64,000 nucleotides of DNA from an uncultured Burkholderiales bacterium (GCA_943908475.1 CALTTG010000020.1:1-64000); one strand, 5' to 3'; shown: positions 7,108 to 15,976, numbered from the stretch's first letter. Numbers and translations: made by a program. Notes: generated from the sequence alone by a model not told the origin.

Positions 7108-8733
7108 ATGACAGCGGTTCTGGACCACGGCGGCCACGGCCACGGGCACGACGATCACGCGCACGACCACCCCCACGGTTGGCGCCGATGGGTGTTCGCC
7201 ACCAACCACAAGGACATCGGCACGCTGTACCTGCTGTTCTCCTTCACCATGCTGATGATCGGTGGAGTGCTGGCACTGGGCATTCGCGCCGAGCTGTTTC
7301 AGCCGGGCTTGCAACTGGTGAACCCTGAGCTGTTCAACCAGCTCACCACCATGCACGGCATCATCATGGTGTTCGGCGCGATCATGCCCGCCTTCGTGGG
7401 CATGGCCAACTGGATGCTGCCCTTGCAGATCGGCGCCTCAGACATGGCTTTTGCCCGCATGAACAACTTCAGCTTCTGGCTGATGATTCCTGCGGCTTTG
7501 ATCTTGGTGGCGTCATTCTTCATGCCCGGTGGCGCACCTGCCGCCGGCTGGACCTTGTATGCACCCCTGACCCTGCAGATGGGGCCGTCGATGGATGCCG
7601 GCATCTTCGCGATGCACATCCTGGGCGCCAGCTCCATCATGGGCTCGATCAACATCGTGGTCACCATCTTGAACATGCGCGCACCGGGCATGACCTTGAT
7701 GAAGATGCCCATGTTCGCCTGGACCTGGCTGATCACCGCCTACCTGCTGATCGCCGTGATGCCGGTGCTGGCCGGAGCCATCACCATGACGCTGACCGAT
7801 CGTCACTTTGGCACCAGCTTCTTCAACCCGGCGGGCGGTGGCGACCCGGTCATGTACCAGCACATTTTCTGGTTCTTCGGCCACCCCGAGGTCTACATCA
7901 TGATCTTGCCGGCTTTCGGCATCGTCAGTCAGATCGTGCCGGCCTTTGCCCGCAAGAAGCTGTTCGGCTACCACTCGATGGTGTATGCCACCGCCTCGAT
8001 CGCCATCCTGAGCTTCATCGTGTGGGCCCACCACATGTTCGCCACTGGCATGCCGGTGACGGGCCAGTTGTTCTTCATGTACGCCACGATGCTGATTTCC
8101 GTGCCCACCGGCGTGAAGGTCTTCAACTGGATCGCCACCATGTGGCGGGGCTCCATGACGTTCGAGACGCCCATGCTGTGGGCGGTCGGCTTCATCTTTG
8201 TGTTCACCATGGGTGGCTTCACGGGGCTGATCTGTTCGATGGCGCCCATTGACACCCAGATCCAAGACACCTACTACGTGGTGGCCCACTTCCACTACGT
8301 GCTGGTGGCCGGTTCGCTCTACGCGCTGTATGCCGGCTTTTACTACTGGGCGCCCAAGTGGACGGGCGTGATGATCCCTGAGTGGAAAGGCAAGTTCCAT
8401 TTCTGGGCCTCGCTCATCACCTTCAACGTCACCTTCTTCCCGATGCACTTCCTGGGGCTGGCTGGCATGCCACGTCGCTATGCCGACTATCCCATGCAGT
8501 TCGCCGACTTCAATGCCATTGCCTCGGTGGGTGCATTTGGCTTTGGCCTGATGCAGGTGTACTTCCTGGTCGTGGTGCTGATCCCGGCCATGATGGGCAA
8601 AGGTGAGCCAGCGCCCCAGAAGCCGTGGGAAGGCGCAGAAGGCCTGGAATGGGAAGTGCCATCGCCGGCTCCGTTTCACACCTTCGAAGAGCCGCCCAAG
8701 CTCAACGCCGATGCCACCAAAGTGATCGGATGA
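7108..8733 (+). CDS. ctaD: Cytochrome c oxidase subunit I
   Basis: The 541-residue catalytic subunit binds heme a and the heme a3-CuB centre and pumps protons. About twelve membrane helices are visible. Diagnostic blocks include HGIIMVFGAIMPAFVGMANW, FWFFGHPEVYIMILPAFG (CuB histidine and cross-linked tyrosine), WAHHMF and YYVVAHFHYVL (heme ligands). The histidine-rich N terminus (HGGHGHGHDDHAHDH) is typical of the group. ATG 7108 is preferred to the upstream GTG at 7087 because AAAGGA precedes it. The stop overlaps the next small gene (ATGA). Confidence 0.97.
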   Translation: MTAVLDHGGHGHGHDDHAHDHPHGWRRWVFATNHKDIGTLYLLFSFTMLMIGGVLALGIRAELFQPGLQLVNPELFNQLTTMHGIIMVFGAIMPAFVGMANWMLPLQIGASDMAFARMNNFSFWLMIPAALILVASFFMPGGAPAAGWTLYAPLTLQMGPSMDAGIFAMHILGASSIMGSINIVVTILNMRAPGMTLMKMPMFAWTWLITAYLLIAVMPVLAGAITMTLTDRHFGTSFFNPAGGGDPVMYQHIFWFFGHPEVYIMILPAFGIVSQIVPAFARKKLFGYHSMVYATASIAILSFIVWAHHMFATGMPVTGQLFFMYATMLISVPTGVKVFNWIATMWRGSMTFETPMLWAVGFIFVFTMGGFTGLICSMAPIDTQIQDTYYVVAHFHYVLVAGSLYALYAGFYYWAPKWTGVMIPEWKGKFHFWASLITFNVTFFPMHFLGLAGMPRRYADYPMQFADFNAIASVGAFGFGLMQVYFLVVVLIPAMMGKGEPAPQKPWEGAEGLEWEVPSPAPFHTFEEPPKLNADATKVIG

Positions 8734-8858
8734 TGGCCATGAGCTCAAGCACCTCCACCCGTCAGAAGAACGTGCGACTGGCCTTGATCCTTGCGTCCAT
8801 CGCTGCCACGTTTTTCCTCGGATTCGTCGCCAAGATCATCTTGCTCAACCCTCACTGA
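8730..8858 (+). CDS. Cytochrome oxidase small assembly protein
   Basis: This 42-residue single-pass membrane protein has one helix (RLALILASIAATFFLGFVAKIILL) after a short polar N terminus. It sits between subunit I and CtaG, where a tiny assembly-type protein is typical in Burkholderiales. Its ATG overlaps the ctaD stop, so translation is probably coupled. An alternative start is the next codon (8733). The role is assigned by position and size only. Confidence 0.7.
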   Translation: MMAMSSSTSTRQKNVRLALILASIAATFFLGFVAKIILLNPH

Positions 8859-8866
8859 GAGATCGC

Positions 8867-9475
8867 ATGTCTGCTTCCGTGTCCGGAACCTCCCATGGTG
8901 CAAGCGCTGCGCGCGCCATGCACCGCGACATGCTGTTCAAGCTGACCGTGGTGGCCTTGCTGATGTTCGGGTTTGGCTACGCGATGGTGCCCATGTACCG
9001 CGCCATTTGCGAAGCCCTGGGGGTGAACGTGTTGTCGCTGGCCGAGCGAGAGGTGCCTGGCATGGCGTCCAAAGCCAAGCCCAATACCCAAGTGGATGCC
9101 TCGCGGCAGATCACCATCGAGTTCGATGCCAACGCGCGCGGGCCTTGGGCTTTCAAACCCGAAGTGCGTTCGGTGGAGGTTCACCCGGGGCAGCTGATGA
9201 CCGTCGTGTACGAGTTCACCAACACGCAGAACCGCACCATGAGCGCCCAGGCCATTCCCAGCTATGCCCCCAAGCAGGCCACGGCGCACTTCAACAAGCT
9301 GGAATGTTTCTGCTTTGAGCAGCACACGCTCAAGCCTGGTGAAACCAAGCGATGGCCGGTGGCCTTCGTGGTGGACCCCAAGCTGCCGCGTGATGTGAAA
9401 ACCATCACCTTGTCCTACACCTTCTTTGAGGTGGGGGGCAAAGTGCCGCCGGCACCTGCGGGAGCCGGGGCATGA
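8867..9475 (+). CDS. ctaG: Cytochrome c oxidase assembly protein CtaG (Cox11)
   Basis: The 202-residue protein delivers copper to the CuB site of subunit I. It has one N-terminal helix (residues about 23-44) and a periplasmic Cox11 domain with YAMVPMYRAICEALG and the copper-binding motif CFCFEQ in NKLECFCFEQHTLKPGE. The C-terminal region TITLSYTFFEV is also family-typical. It follows the 42-residue gene by 8 bp and overlaps the DUF2970 gene by 4 bp, so it belongs to the same transcript. Confidence 0.95.
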   Translation: MSASVSGTSHGASAARAMHRDMLFKLTVVALLMFGFGYAMVPMYRAICEALGVNVLSLAEREVPGMASKAKPNTQVDASRQITIEFDANARGPWAFKPEVRSVEVHPGQLMTVVYEFTNTQNRTMSAQAIPSYAPKQATAHFNKLECFCFEQHTLKPGETKRWPVAFVVDPKLPRDVKTITLSYTFFEVGGKVPPAPAGAGA

Positions 9476-9717
9476 AGACCCCGCCCGAGGGAGACAGCTT
9501 GCGCCAGGCCGTGCAGCGCAAGGGCTCTTTCGTGCAGTCGTTCAAGGCAGTGGCCTGGTCGTTTTTTGGGGTCCGCAAGGGCCGAGACCATGCCGAGGAT
9601 GTGGCGCGGCTCAATCCCATCCACGTGATCGTGGCGGGGTTGATTGCCGCAGCGGTGTTTGTCGTGGTGTTGATTGCATTGGTGCGCTGGGTCGTGGCCA
9701 GTGGGTCAGCACTTTGA
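9472..9717 (+). CDS. DUF2970 membrane protein in the oxidase cluster
   Basis: The 81-residue product has a DUF2970 core, FVQSFKAVAWSFFGVRKGRDHAEDVARLNPIHVI, followed by a single C-terminal helix (VIVAGLIAAAVFVVVLIALV). This family occurs regularly between ctaG and the subunit III gene in Burkholderiales and has no proven function. The start overlaps the ctaG stop (ATGA), and subunit III follows after 24 bp. It may assist oxidase assembly or stability; that is inference from its conserved place. Confidence 0.8.
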   Translation: MKTPPEGDSLRQAVQRKGSFVQSFKAVAWSFFGVRKGRDHAEDVARLNPIHVIVAGLIAAAVFVVVLIALVRWVVASGSAL

Positions 9718-9741
9718 AGGATGGATCACAGGAGAGCCCTC

Positions 9742-10626
9742 ATGTCGGCAGCGATTCCCAAAGGGAAGACCCCTTACTACTACGTGCCCGGACCGTCGCG
9801 GCACCCTGCCATGGCGGCCTTTGGGCTGTTCTTTGTGGTGCTGGGGGCGGGCCAATGGGTCAATGGCTCCACCTGGGCCCCCTACGCATTGGCCTTTGGC
9901 ATGGTCTGGTGGTTGGTGGTGCTCAAGCAATGGTTCAGTGACGCGATCGCCGAAAGCCAGTCGGGTCTCTACAGTCAGCGCATCGATGTGTCTTTCCGGT
10001 GGAGCATGGCCTGGTTCATCTTCTCCGAGGTGATGTTCTTTGGGGCCTTCTTTGGCGCTTTGTACTGGGCGCGGGTGCATTCGGTGCCTGAGTTGGGCAA
10101 CATGGAGCATCAACTGCTCTGGCCTGATTTCAAGGGGCTTTGGCCTTCTCAGGTGCCGGGTGCCACCACCTCGCCAGCGGGCAACGTCGAGCCGTTCCAG
10201 ACCATGGGCCCTTGGCCACTGCCCACCATCAACACCGCTCTGCTGTTGACCTCGGGTGTGACCCTCACGATTGCCCACCATGCGTTGCGTGAGGGCAAGC
10301 GCAGCATGACGGTGGCGTTCATGTGGCTGACGGTGTTGTTGGGCACGGTCTTCCTGGCCTGCCAGGGCTATGAGTACTACCACGCTTACACCGAGCTGAA
10401 CCTCAAGCTCACGTCAGGCGTGTATGGCTCCACCTTCTTCATGCTCACCGGTTTTCACGGCTTCCATGTGTTCGTGGGCACCCTGATGCTGCTGTTCATC
10501 ACCCTGCGTCTGCAAAAGGGGCATTTCACGCCCGAGAACCACTTTGGCTTCGAAGGCGCCGCATGGTATTGGCACTTCGTCGACGTGGTGTGGCTGGGCC
10601 TTTACATCGTCGTCTACTGGATGTGA
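9742..10626 (+). CDS. ctaE: Cytochrome c oxidase subunit III
   Basis: The 294-residue subunit has seven predicted helices and the usual subunit III blocks: YYVPGPSRHP at the N terminus, FRWSMAWFIFSEVMFFGAFFGALYWAR with the conserved glutamate, MLTGFHGFHVFVGTLML, and the closing WHFVDVVWLGLYIVVYW. It stabilises the catalytic core and the proton uptake path. ATG 9742 is chosen because AGGAGAG lies just upstream; an earlier ATG at 9721 lacks such a site. It ends three bases before the convergent DUF2909 gene. Confidence 0.96.
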   Translation: MSAAIPKGKTPYYYVPGPSRHPAMAAFGLFFVVLGAGQWVNGSTWAPYALAFGMVWWLVVLKQWFSDAIAESQSGLYSQRIDVSFRWSMAWFIFSEVMFFGAFFGALYWARVHSVPELGNMEHQLLWPDFKGLWPSQVPGATTSPAGNVEPFQTMGPWPLPTINTALLLTSGVTLTIAHHALREGKRSMTVAFMWLTVLLGTVFLACQGYEYYHAYTELNLKLTSGVYGSTFFMLTGFHGFHVFVGTLMLLFITLRLQKGHFTPENHFGFEGAAWYWHFVDVVWLGLYIVVYWM

Positions 10627-10629
10627 AGG

Positions 10630-10851
10630 TCAGCGAGACAGTGGCACACCGGTGGGGTGGATCCACCCCATCTGGTAGCTGAGCAGGATGAAGAGAAACA
10701 GCGCGATCGACAGGCCGACGCGCAGCGCCAGGGCGTTGACCATCCGGTTGGTTTTGGCCTCGCCGTGGCGCCCGTCTTTGAGCATGGCACGGCCCGCGAG
10801 GGCCAGGGCTGCGATGATGCCGATCAGGGCCAGGATGATCAGGAATTTCAT
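10630..10851 (-). CDS. Twin-transmembrane protein (DUF2909)
   Basis: The 73-residue protein has two helices (FLIILALIGIIAALALAG and LRVGLSIALFLFILLSYQMGW) joined by a short basic loop, the DUF2909 pattern. It is the only gene on the opposite strand inside the oxidase cluster, between subunit III and SURF1. The same antisense placement is known from other Burkholderiales, which argues for a conserved link with the oxidase, but no function has been shown. Confidence 0.75.
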   Translation of the reverse strand: MKFLIILALIGIIAALALAGRAMLKDGRHGEAKTNRMVNALALRVGLSIALFLFILLSYQMGWIHPTGVPLSR

Positions 10852-10890
10852 GCGCACCGATGATACGGCCAGCACCGCAGGACGCCAAGC

Positions 10891-11640
10891 ATGCCAGGCG
10901 TGAGGTCTTGGCTCATTTTGCTCGCGACCTTGCTGGGTGTGGTCGGCACCGGGCTGCTCGGCCGCTGGCAGCTGCAGCGTGCCGATGCCAAACAGACGCT
11001 GCACGACACCATGGTGGCCCGCGCCCAGATGCCGGCCTTGAGCGTGCAGTCCCTGCCGTGTACTTCCGGGGAGTGGCAGGACCAGTTGCAACGTCCCGTG
11101 GTTCTGACGGGGCGTTGGTTGGCCGACAAGACCCTGTTCCTCGACAACCGTCCCATGGCAGGACGTGCCGGATTCATCGTGCTCACGCCGCTTCAACTCG
11201 AGGCCGTGACGGGGTGTCAGGCATCGGTGGTGGTGGTGCAGCGCGGTTGGGTGCCACGAGATCCCCATGATCGGCTGAAGGTGCCCCCCATCTCCACGCC
11301 TTCGGGGCTGGTTCAGGTGAGCGCTCGTGTGGTCCCCGCACCCTCCAATTTGTTGGCCCTGGGGCAAGGGACTGTTGAGCGGGGGGGGGTGCGACAGAAC
11401 GTGGACATTCAGGCCCTCGCCCAGGAGTGGCGATTGGCCTTGCGGCCCGGCAGCCTTCAGGAACTGGCGGCATCCAACGGTGCGCAGCATGATGGTTTGT
11501 TGCGACACTGGTGGCAACCCTCTGCAGACGTCGGCAAGCACCAGGCCTATGCTGCACAGTGGTTCGCCATGGCGCTGGTCATGTTGAGCCTGTACCTTTG
11601 GTTCCAATGGGTCAAGCCACGATGGCTGGCCTCCACTTGA
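10891..11640 (+). CDS. SURF1-family oxidase assembly protein
   Basis: The 249-residue SURF1 homologue helps place heme a in subunit I. The family layout is present: an N-terminal helix (SWLILLATLLGVVGTGLLGRWQLQRA), a periplasmic domain with RPVVLTGRWLADKTLFLDNRPMAGRAGFIVLTPL and VQRGWVPRD, and a C-terminal helix (HQAYAAQWFAMALVMLSLYLWFQ). It begins 39 bp after the DUF2909 start on the opposite strand and is followed 7 bp later by the Sco-like gene. Confidence 0.9.
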   Translation: MPGVRSWLILLATLLGVVGTGLLGRWQLQRADAKQTLHDTMVARAQMPALSVQSLPCTSGEWQDQLQRPVVLTGRWLADKTLFLDNRPMAGRAGFIVLTPLQLEAVTGCQASVVVVQRGWVPRDPHDRLKVPPISTPSGLVQVSARVVPAPSNLLALGQGTVERGGVRQNVDIQALAQEWRLALRPGSLQELAASNGAQHDGLLRHWWQPSADVGKHQAYAAQWFAMALVMLSLYLWFQWVKPRWLAST

Positions 11641-11647
11641 TGCGCTC

Positions 11648-12352
11648 ATGAATCCCTCTTCGACACCGGCACCCCCGGCCACGTCGCATGCTGACGATGT
11701 CCTGCAGATGAGCGTGCACAGCTTGCCCAGCCCCGAGCCGATGGACGCCTCAAGGACCCGAATGGGTCGTTGGAAAATGCTGGCCGTGATGGCCATTTGC
11801 GCCGCACCGGTGCTGGCCTCCTACTTCACCTATTACGTGGTGCGGCCTGAAGGGCGCACCAACTACGGCACCTTGATCCAGCCCGCGCGGCCCATGCCGG
11901 CGCTGGCTCAGTTGCCGCTGAAGGACCTCAACGGCCAGATGGTCGACCCGGCCACCCTGCAGCAGCAATGGTTGTTGATCACGGTGGCGGGCGGCGCCTG
12001 CGATGCGCAGTGCGAGCAGATGCTCTACCTCCAGCGGCAGTTGCGTGAATCGCTGGGCAAAGACAAAGACCGTGTGGATCGCCTCTGGCTGATCGACGAC
12101 CAGCAGCCCATGAGACCTCAGTTGGCCGACGCCATGAAGGGTGCGACGGTCTTGCGCGTGGACGCCGAAGCATTGGCCCGGTGGTTGGCGCCCGATGCCG
12201 GCCATGCCCTGCGAGACCACTGGTTTGTGGTCGACCCCCTGGGGCAGTGGATGATGCGCTTTCCGGCGCAAGCTGAACCTCGCAAAGTGCTCAAGGACCT
12301 TGTGAAACTGATGCGGGCCTCGGCCGGCTGGGACGAGGCAGGGCGCCCATGA
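11648..12352 (+). CDS. Membrane-anchored Sco-like thioredoxin-fold protein
   Basis: I find no named family for this 234-residue protein, but it is built like a Sco copper chaperone. One helix lies at about residues 44-64. The periplasmic domain has CDAQC (C118, C122) where Sco proteins have CPDVC. DH (H191) is followed by a FVVDPLGQWMMRF strand, as the Sco histidine precedes FVFDPQGQARLFQ in the Sco protein at 14423-15079. The Sco prolines are missing. It lies between SURF1 and ctaA and overlaps ctaA by 4 bp. A copper or disulfide role in CuA/CuB assembly is inference. Confidence 0.6.
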   Translation: MNPSSTPAPPATSHADDVLQMSVHSLPSPEPMDASRTRMGRWKMLAVMAICAAPVLASYFTYYVVRPEGRTNYGTLIQPARPMPALAQLPLKDLNGQMVDPATLQQQWLLITVAGGACDAQCEQMLYLQRQLRESLGKDKDRVDRLWLIDDQQPMRPQLADAMKGATVLRVDAEALARWLAPDAGHALRDHWFVVDPLGQWMMRFPAQAEPRKVLKDLVKLMRASAGWDEAGRP

Positions 12353-13491
12353 CCGACGAGGCGGTGCCCTTGGTCAACTGGCAGCCGGCGCTGTCGGTGG
12401 CGCTGATCGGCGCCCTGGTCGCGATGTTGCCTTTGGCTTGGGCCTGGTGGCAGCACCGACAGCACCCAGCATCGGGCAGTTGGATGCGTGCCCTGACCCT
12501 GGTCACCCTGTTCCTCACGCTGGATTTGGTCGTGTTCGGTGCGTTCACGCGCTTGACCGATTCCGGGCTGGGGTGCCCGGACTGGCCAGGGTGCTACGGC
12601 AGCACCAGCCCTGTGGGCGCTCGGGCAGCAATTGCACAGGAGGTGGCGCAAGCGCCTCACGGTGCGGTGACCCACGGCAAGGCCTGGATCGAAATGATTC
12701 ACCGTTACCTGGCCGCTGGCGTGGGGGCGCTCATCACCTTGCTGATGGTGCAGGCGTGGCGCCAACAGCGCGTTCATTTGTCGCCCTGGTGGCCCACCGC
12801 CACCTTCGTGTGGGTGTGTGTTCAGGGGGCGTTCGGGGCGTTCACCGTGACCCTCAAGCTGTATCCGCTGGTGGTCACGGGGCATCTGTTGGGGGGGCTG
12901 ATCGGCGTGGCCATGCTCACGGCGCAGGTTCGCGCCATGAGTGCGCCCAGCCCGATGGCATCGGCCTGGTGGTCTGACCCCGTGCCCGCGCGCATTCGGC
13001 AGTGGGCCTTGGGCATGCTGGCGTTGTGGGTTGCACAGGTGCTGCTGGGTGGATGGGTCAGCACGAATGGTGCGGTGCTCGCCTGTCCGGACATGCCCAC
13101 TTGCCATGGCCAATGGTGGCCGCAGGCCGATTGGCGCACCGCGTTCACGCTCCTGCGTGCCCTGGGCACGGACGGACAGGGCGGTGCCATCAGCCTTCAG
13201 GCCCTGACGGCCATTCACCTGGCTCACCGAGTGGGCGCGGTGGTGGTGACGCTGGCCATGCTGTGGCTGGCCTGGCGTTGCTGGCGCTGTGGCACGGCAG
13301 GCGCCCGTCGAGATGCCCGCCTTTTGCTCGGCCTGCTGGCCTGGCAAGTGGTGTCGGGCCTGAGCAACGTGGTGCTGGATTGGCCGCTGGCCGCAGCGCT
13401 GGCCCACACCTTGGGCGCTGCCTTGACAGTGGCCTGTCTCACGCGCATGGTGGTGGCACCTGCGGGTGCCTCATCTGAGAGGAAGTCTTGA
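12349..13491 (+). CDS. ctaA: Heme A synthase (COX15/CtaA)
   Basis: The 380-residue integral membrane enzyme oxidises the C8 methyl group of heme O to give heme A. It shows the two-fold four-helix bundle of the family with the expected histidine motifs: FGAFTRLTDSGLGCPDWPGCYG, KAWIEMIHRYLAAGVG, VVTGHLLGGL, and in the second half LLGGWVSTNGAVLACPDMPTCHG and AIHLAHRVGAVVV. Two cysteine pairs fit the known periplasmic loop cysteines. Its start overlaps the Sco-like gene and its stop is one base before the ctaB start codon. Confidence 0.95.
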   Translation: MTDEAVPLVNWQPALSVALIGALVAMLPLAWAWWQHRQHPASGSWMRALTLVTLFLTLDLVVFGAFTRLTDSGLGCPDWPGCYGSTSPVGARAAIAQEVAQAPHGAVTHGKAWIEMIHRYLAAGVGALITLLMVQAWRQQRVHLSPWWPTATFVWVCVQGAFGAFTVTLKLYPLVVTGHLLGGLIGVAMLTAQVRAMSAPSPMASAWWSDPVPARIRQWALGMLALWVAQVLLGGWVSTNGAVLACPDMPTCHGQWWPQADWRTAFTLLRALGTDGQGGAISLQALTAIHLAHRVGAVVVTLAMLWLAWRCWRCGTAGARRDARLLLGLLAWQVVSGLSNVVLDWPLAAALAHTLGAALTVACLTRMVVAPAGASSERKS

Positions 13492-13492
13492 A

Positions 13493-14419
13493 ATGGCTGT
13501 CACGAACATGAGCAAAGTCCTCCAAGCCCCTGTCACCTCTGATTTGCCCTCCCGTTGGCGGCAGTTCTATGTGTTGACCAAGCCCCGCGTCGTGCAACTG
13601 ATTGTGTTTTGCGCCGTCATCGGCATGTTGCTGGCCGTGCCAGGCGTGCCCACCGCCGACCAATGCCTGACGGCCCTGGCCGCTTGTGTGGGCATCTGGC
13701 TGGTGGCGGGCGCGGCGGCTGCGTTCAACTGCCTGATCGAGCAGCAGATTGACTCGCGCATGAAGCGCACCTCTTGGCGGCCCACAGCGCGGGGGGAGCT
13801 CAGTCAACGTCAGGCGCTGGTCTTCAGCATGGTGTTGTGTGCCGCGGGCGGCGCGGTGCTCTACCTGTTCGTCAACCCGCTGACCTTGTGGCTCACTCTG
13901 GCCACCTTCGTGGGGTACGCCATTGTGTACACCGTGGTGCTCAAACCGCTGACGCCTCAAAACATCGTGATCGGCGGCGCCTCGGGGGCCATGCCGCCGG
14001 TGTTGGGTTGGGCCGCCATGCGGGGCGCTGTCGAGCCTGAAGCCCTCATGCTGTGTCTGATCATTTTTTTGTGGACCCCGCCCCACTTCTGGGCCTTGGC
14101 CCTGTACCGTGTCGAAGATTACGCCCGAGCTGGGCTGCCCATGTTGCCGGTGACCCATGGCAGCGAGTTCACCCGCTTGCATGTGCTCCTCTACACCTTG
14201 GTGTTGCTGGCGGCCACCTTGCTGCCTTATGTGTATGGCATGAGCGGGCACATCTACCTGGTCAGCGCCTTGGTGCTGGGCCTGTGGTTTGTCGTCTATG
14301 CTTTCAGGCTGTGGCGCCACTACAGCGACGAGCTGGCGCGCCAGACCTTCCGTTTTTCCATCATTCACCTCATGCTGCTGTTCGCGGCATTGCTGGTGGA
14401 CCACTACATCTGGCTCTGA
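13493..14419 (+). CDS. ctaB: Heme O synthase (protoheme IX farnesyltransferase)
   Basis: The 308-residue UbiA-type prenyltransferase adds a farnesyl group to heme B, giving heme O for CtaA. Both aspartate-rich motifs are recognisable, the first as NCLIEQQIDSRMKRTSWRP and the second within the YRVEDYARAGLPMLPVTHG region. KPRVVQLIVF marks the first helix. ATG 13493 is chosen because the ribosome-binding sequence GAGGAAG lies just upstream; an in-frame ATG at 13466 lies inside ctaA. Confidence 0.95.
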   Translation: MAVTNMSKVLQAPVTSDLPSRWRQFYVLTKPRVVQLIVFCAVIGMLLAVPGVPTADQCLTALAACVGIWLVAGAAAAFNCLIEQQIDSRMKRTSWRPTARGELSQRQALVFSMVLCAAGGAVLYLFVNPLTLWLTLATFVGYAIVYTVVLKPLTPQNIVIGGASGAMPPVLGWAAMRGAVEPEALMLCLIIFLWTPPHFWALALYRVEDYARAGLPMLPVTHGSEFTRLHVLLYTLVLLAATLLPYVYGMSGHIYLVSALVLGLWFVVYAFRLWRHYSDELARQTFRFSIIHLMLLFAALLVDHYIWL

Positions 14420-14422
14420 ATC

Positions 14423-15079
14423 ATGCCCCGTCCGTCATCGCTTCGCACACTTGATCGTCGAACCTGGTGTCGAGGTGCGTTGACGGTGTCCTTGTTGGGA
14501 GGGCTGGCTTTGTCGGGATGCGACCTGTCCAGCCTGAACCCCATGGAGGCGTCGCCCTTGAAGTTCAACGGGGTGGACATCACCGGGGCGGACTATGGCA
14601 AGGCCCTGCGCCTGCCCGACACCACGGGCCGCGTGCGCACCATGGCCGACTTCCAAGGCAAGGTGGTGGTGGTGTTCTTTGGCTTCACCCAGTGCCCAGA
14701 CGTGTGTCCGACCACCTTGAGCGAGCTGGCTGAAATCAAACGACGTCTGGGGCCTCAAGGCGATCGACTGCAGGCCGTGTTCGTCAGCCTGGACCCGGAG
14801 CGCGACACCCCCGAGGTTTTGAGTCAATACGTTCAGGGCATGGACCCCAGCTTCATCGCCTTGCGTGGCACGCCTGAGCAAACGGCCGACGTGGCCAAGG
14901 CGTTCAAAGTGTTCTACCAGAAGGTGCCGTCCAAGTCGGGCGAGGGCTACACCTTGGATCACACCGCCGGCTCGTTTGTGTTCGACCCGCAGGGTCAAGC
15001 GCGCTTGTTCCAGCGTTACGGCATGAAGATCGACTTGCTTCAGGCCGACATCGCGCTGCTGCTCAAGCCCGCGGCCTGA
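14423..15079 (+). CDS. SCO1/SenC-family copper chaperone lipoprotein
   Basis: The 218-residue protein is a Sco homologue that delivers copper to, or reduces, the CuA site of subunit II. It has a lipobox (LALSGC, C33), the copper motif CPDVCP (C91, C95) in FFGFTQCPDVCPTTLSEL, and the distal histidine H180 in LDHTAGSFVFDPQG, so all three copper ligands are present. It is the last gene of the oxidase run; the next gene is convergent and ends three bases away. Confidence 0.93.
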   Translation: MPRPSSLRTLDRRTWCRGALTVSLLGGLALSGCDLSSLNPMEASPLKFNGVDITGADYGKALRLPDTTGRVRTMADFQGKVVVVFFGFTQCPDVCPTTLSELAEIKRRLGPQGDRLQAVFVSLDPERDTPEVLSQYVQGMDPSFIALRGTPEQTADVAKAFKVFYQKVPSKSGEGYTLDHTAGSFVFDPQGQARLFQRYGMKIDLLQADIALLLKPAA

Positions 15080-15082
15080 AGC

Positions 15083-15976
15083 TCATTCCGGCAGGACCAG
15101 GCTCTGGCGGCCGGTCCAGCTTTCTCCGGGCAGGAGTGTGGGCGGGTTCATGATTTGAGCGGCTTCGACGCACAACATCTGTTGCCAGCCATCGTCGGGC
15201 ATGTCCTTCATGGCCGCGCAATGCTCGGGTCCGGGGTTCCAGATCACGGCATCTTCAAACCCATCGCTCTCCAAGGTCAGCCGACGGGCATCACGCAGCA
15301 GCATGGTGCGGGGCACTTGGGCATAGATGCGGTCCATTTCCCCCGCGAAGCGCTTTTCGGGATGGTCTTCCACGTGTTCGCCGCCGGTGACCGCGTCGAT
15401 GAAACGACAGCCCTCCAGGCCTTGAAGGCGCACGTGCCCGAGGTCGCTGACCTTGAGGTAAGTGTGCAGGGCGGCGGCGAACGGCCAGGTGCTGGCGCTG
15501 TCGCCTTCTCCCGTGTTGACCACATGCAACTCCATGTCCAGGCGTTGCGCGCTCAGGCTCACGGTCATCTCCAAAGCGAAGGCGTGCGGCCAGATGTTGC
15601 GCGTTTGGGCATCGTCGCGCAGGGTCAGCGTCACCATGGTGTGGTCAGCGCTGGCGCGCTGGCTTTCGACGTCCCACATGCGCGTGCGGGCCAAGCCATG
15701 CCGGGGCAATTTGCGGTCGGGGCCTCGCAGCTCGAATTGCGGAAAGATCACGGGGACGCCGCCCCGCACGGCCTGTCCGGCCTTGAGGCTGCTCAAGCTG
15801 GCTTGGGGCGAGGTGTAGAGCTGTTCCCCCCATGCGGCCGCATGCCAGGAGATCAAGTGGGCGCCGTGCAGCAGCACGGTGGCGGTGCTGCCATCGGGCA
15901 AGCTCAACTGGATGGCCGGTTGGCCTTCCACGGAGATGGGTTCAACGGCAGCGGTGCGGGTTGGGGTGGAGCTCAT
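15083..15976 (-). CDS. D-hexose-6-phosphate mutarotase (YeaD-like aldose epimerase)
   Basis: The 297-residue galactose-mutarotase-fold protein should interconvert the anomers of glucose-6-phosphate or related sugar phosphates. Motifs seen are GGVPVIFPQFELRGPDRKLPRHGLAR with the substrate arginine and histidine, AALHTYLKVSD with the catalytic histidine, VIWNPG, and CVEAAQI with the catalytic glutamate near the C terminus. It has no signal peptide. It is convergent with the oxidase cluster and follows the DUF429 gene on the minus strand after 41 bp. Confidence 0.88.
   Translation of the reverse strand: MSSTPTRTAAVEPISVEGQPAIQLSLPDGSTATVLLHGAHLISWHAAAWGEQLYTSPQASLSSLKAGQAVRGGVPVIFPQFELRGPDRKLPRHGLARTRMWDVESQRASADHTMVTLTLRDDAQTRNIWPHAFALEMTVSLSAQRLDMELHVVNTGEGDSASTWPFAAALHTYLKVSDLGHVRLQGLEGCRFIDAVTGGEHVEDHPEKRFAGEMDRIYAQVPRTMLLRDARRLTLESDGFEDAVIWNPGPEHCAAMKDMPDDGWQQMLCVEAAQIMNPPTLLPGESWTGRQSLVLPE

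Noticed and set aside
7513..8748. Open frame of 411 codons opposite ctaD
   Set aside because: It is a histidine-rich antisense shadow of a highly conserved membrane protein gene.
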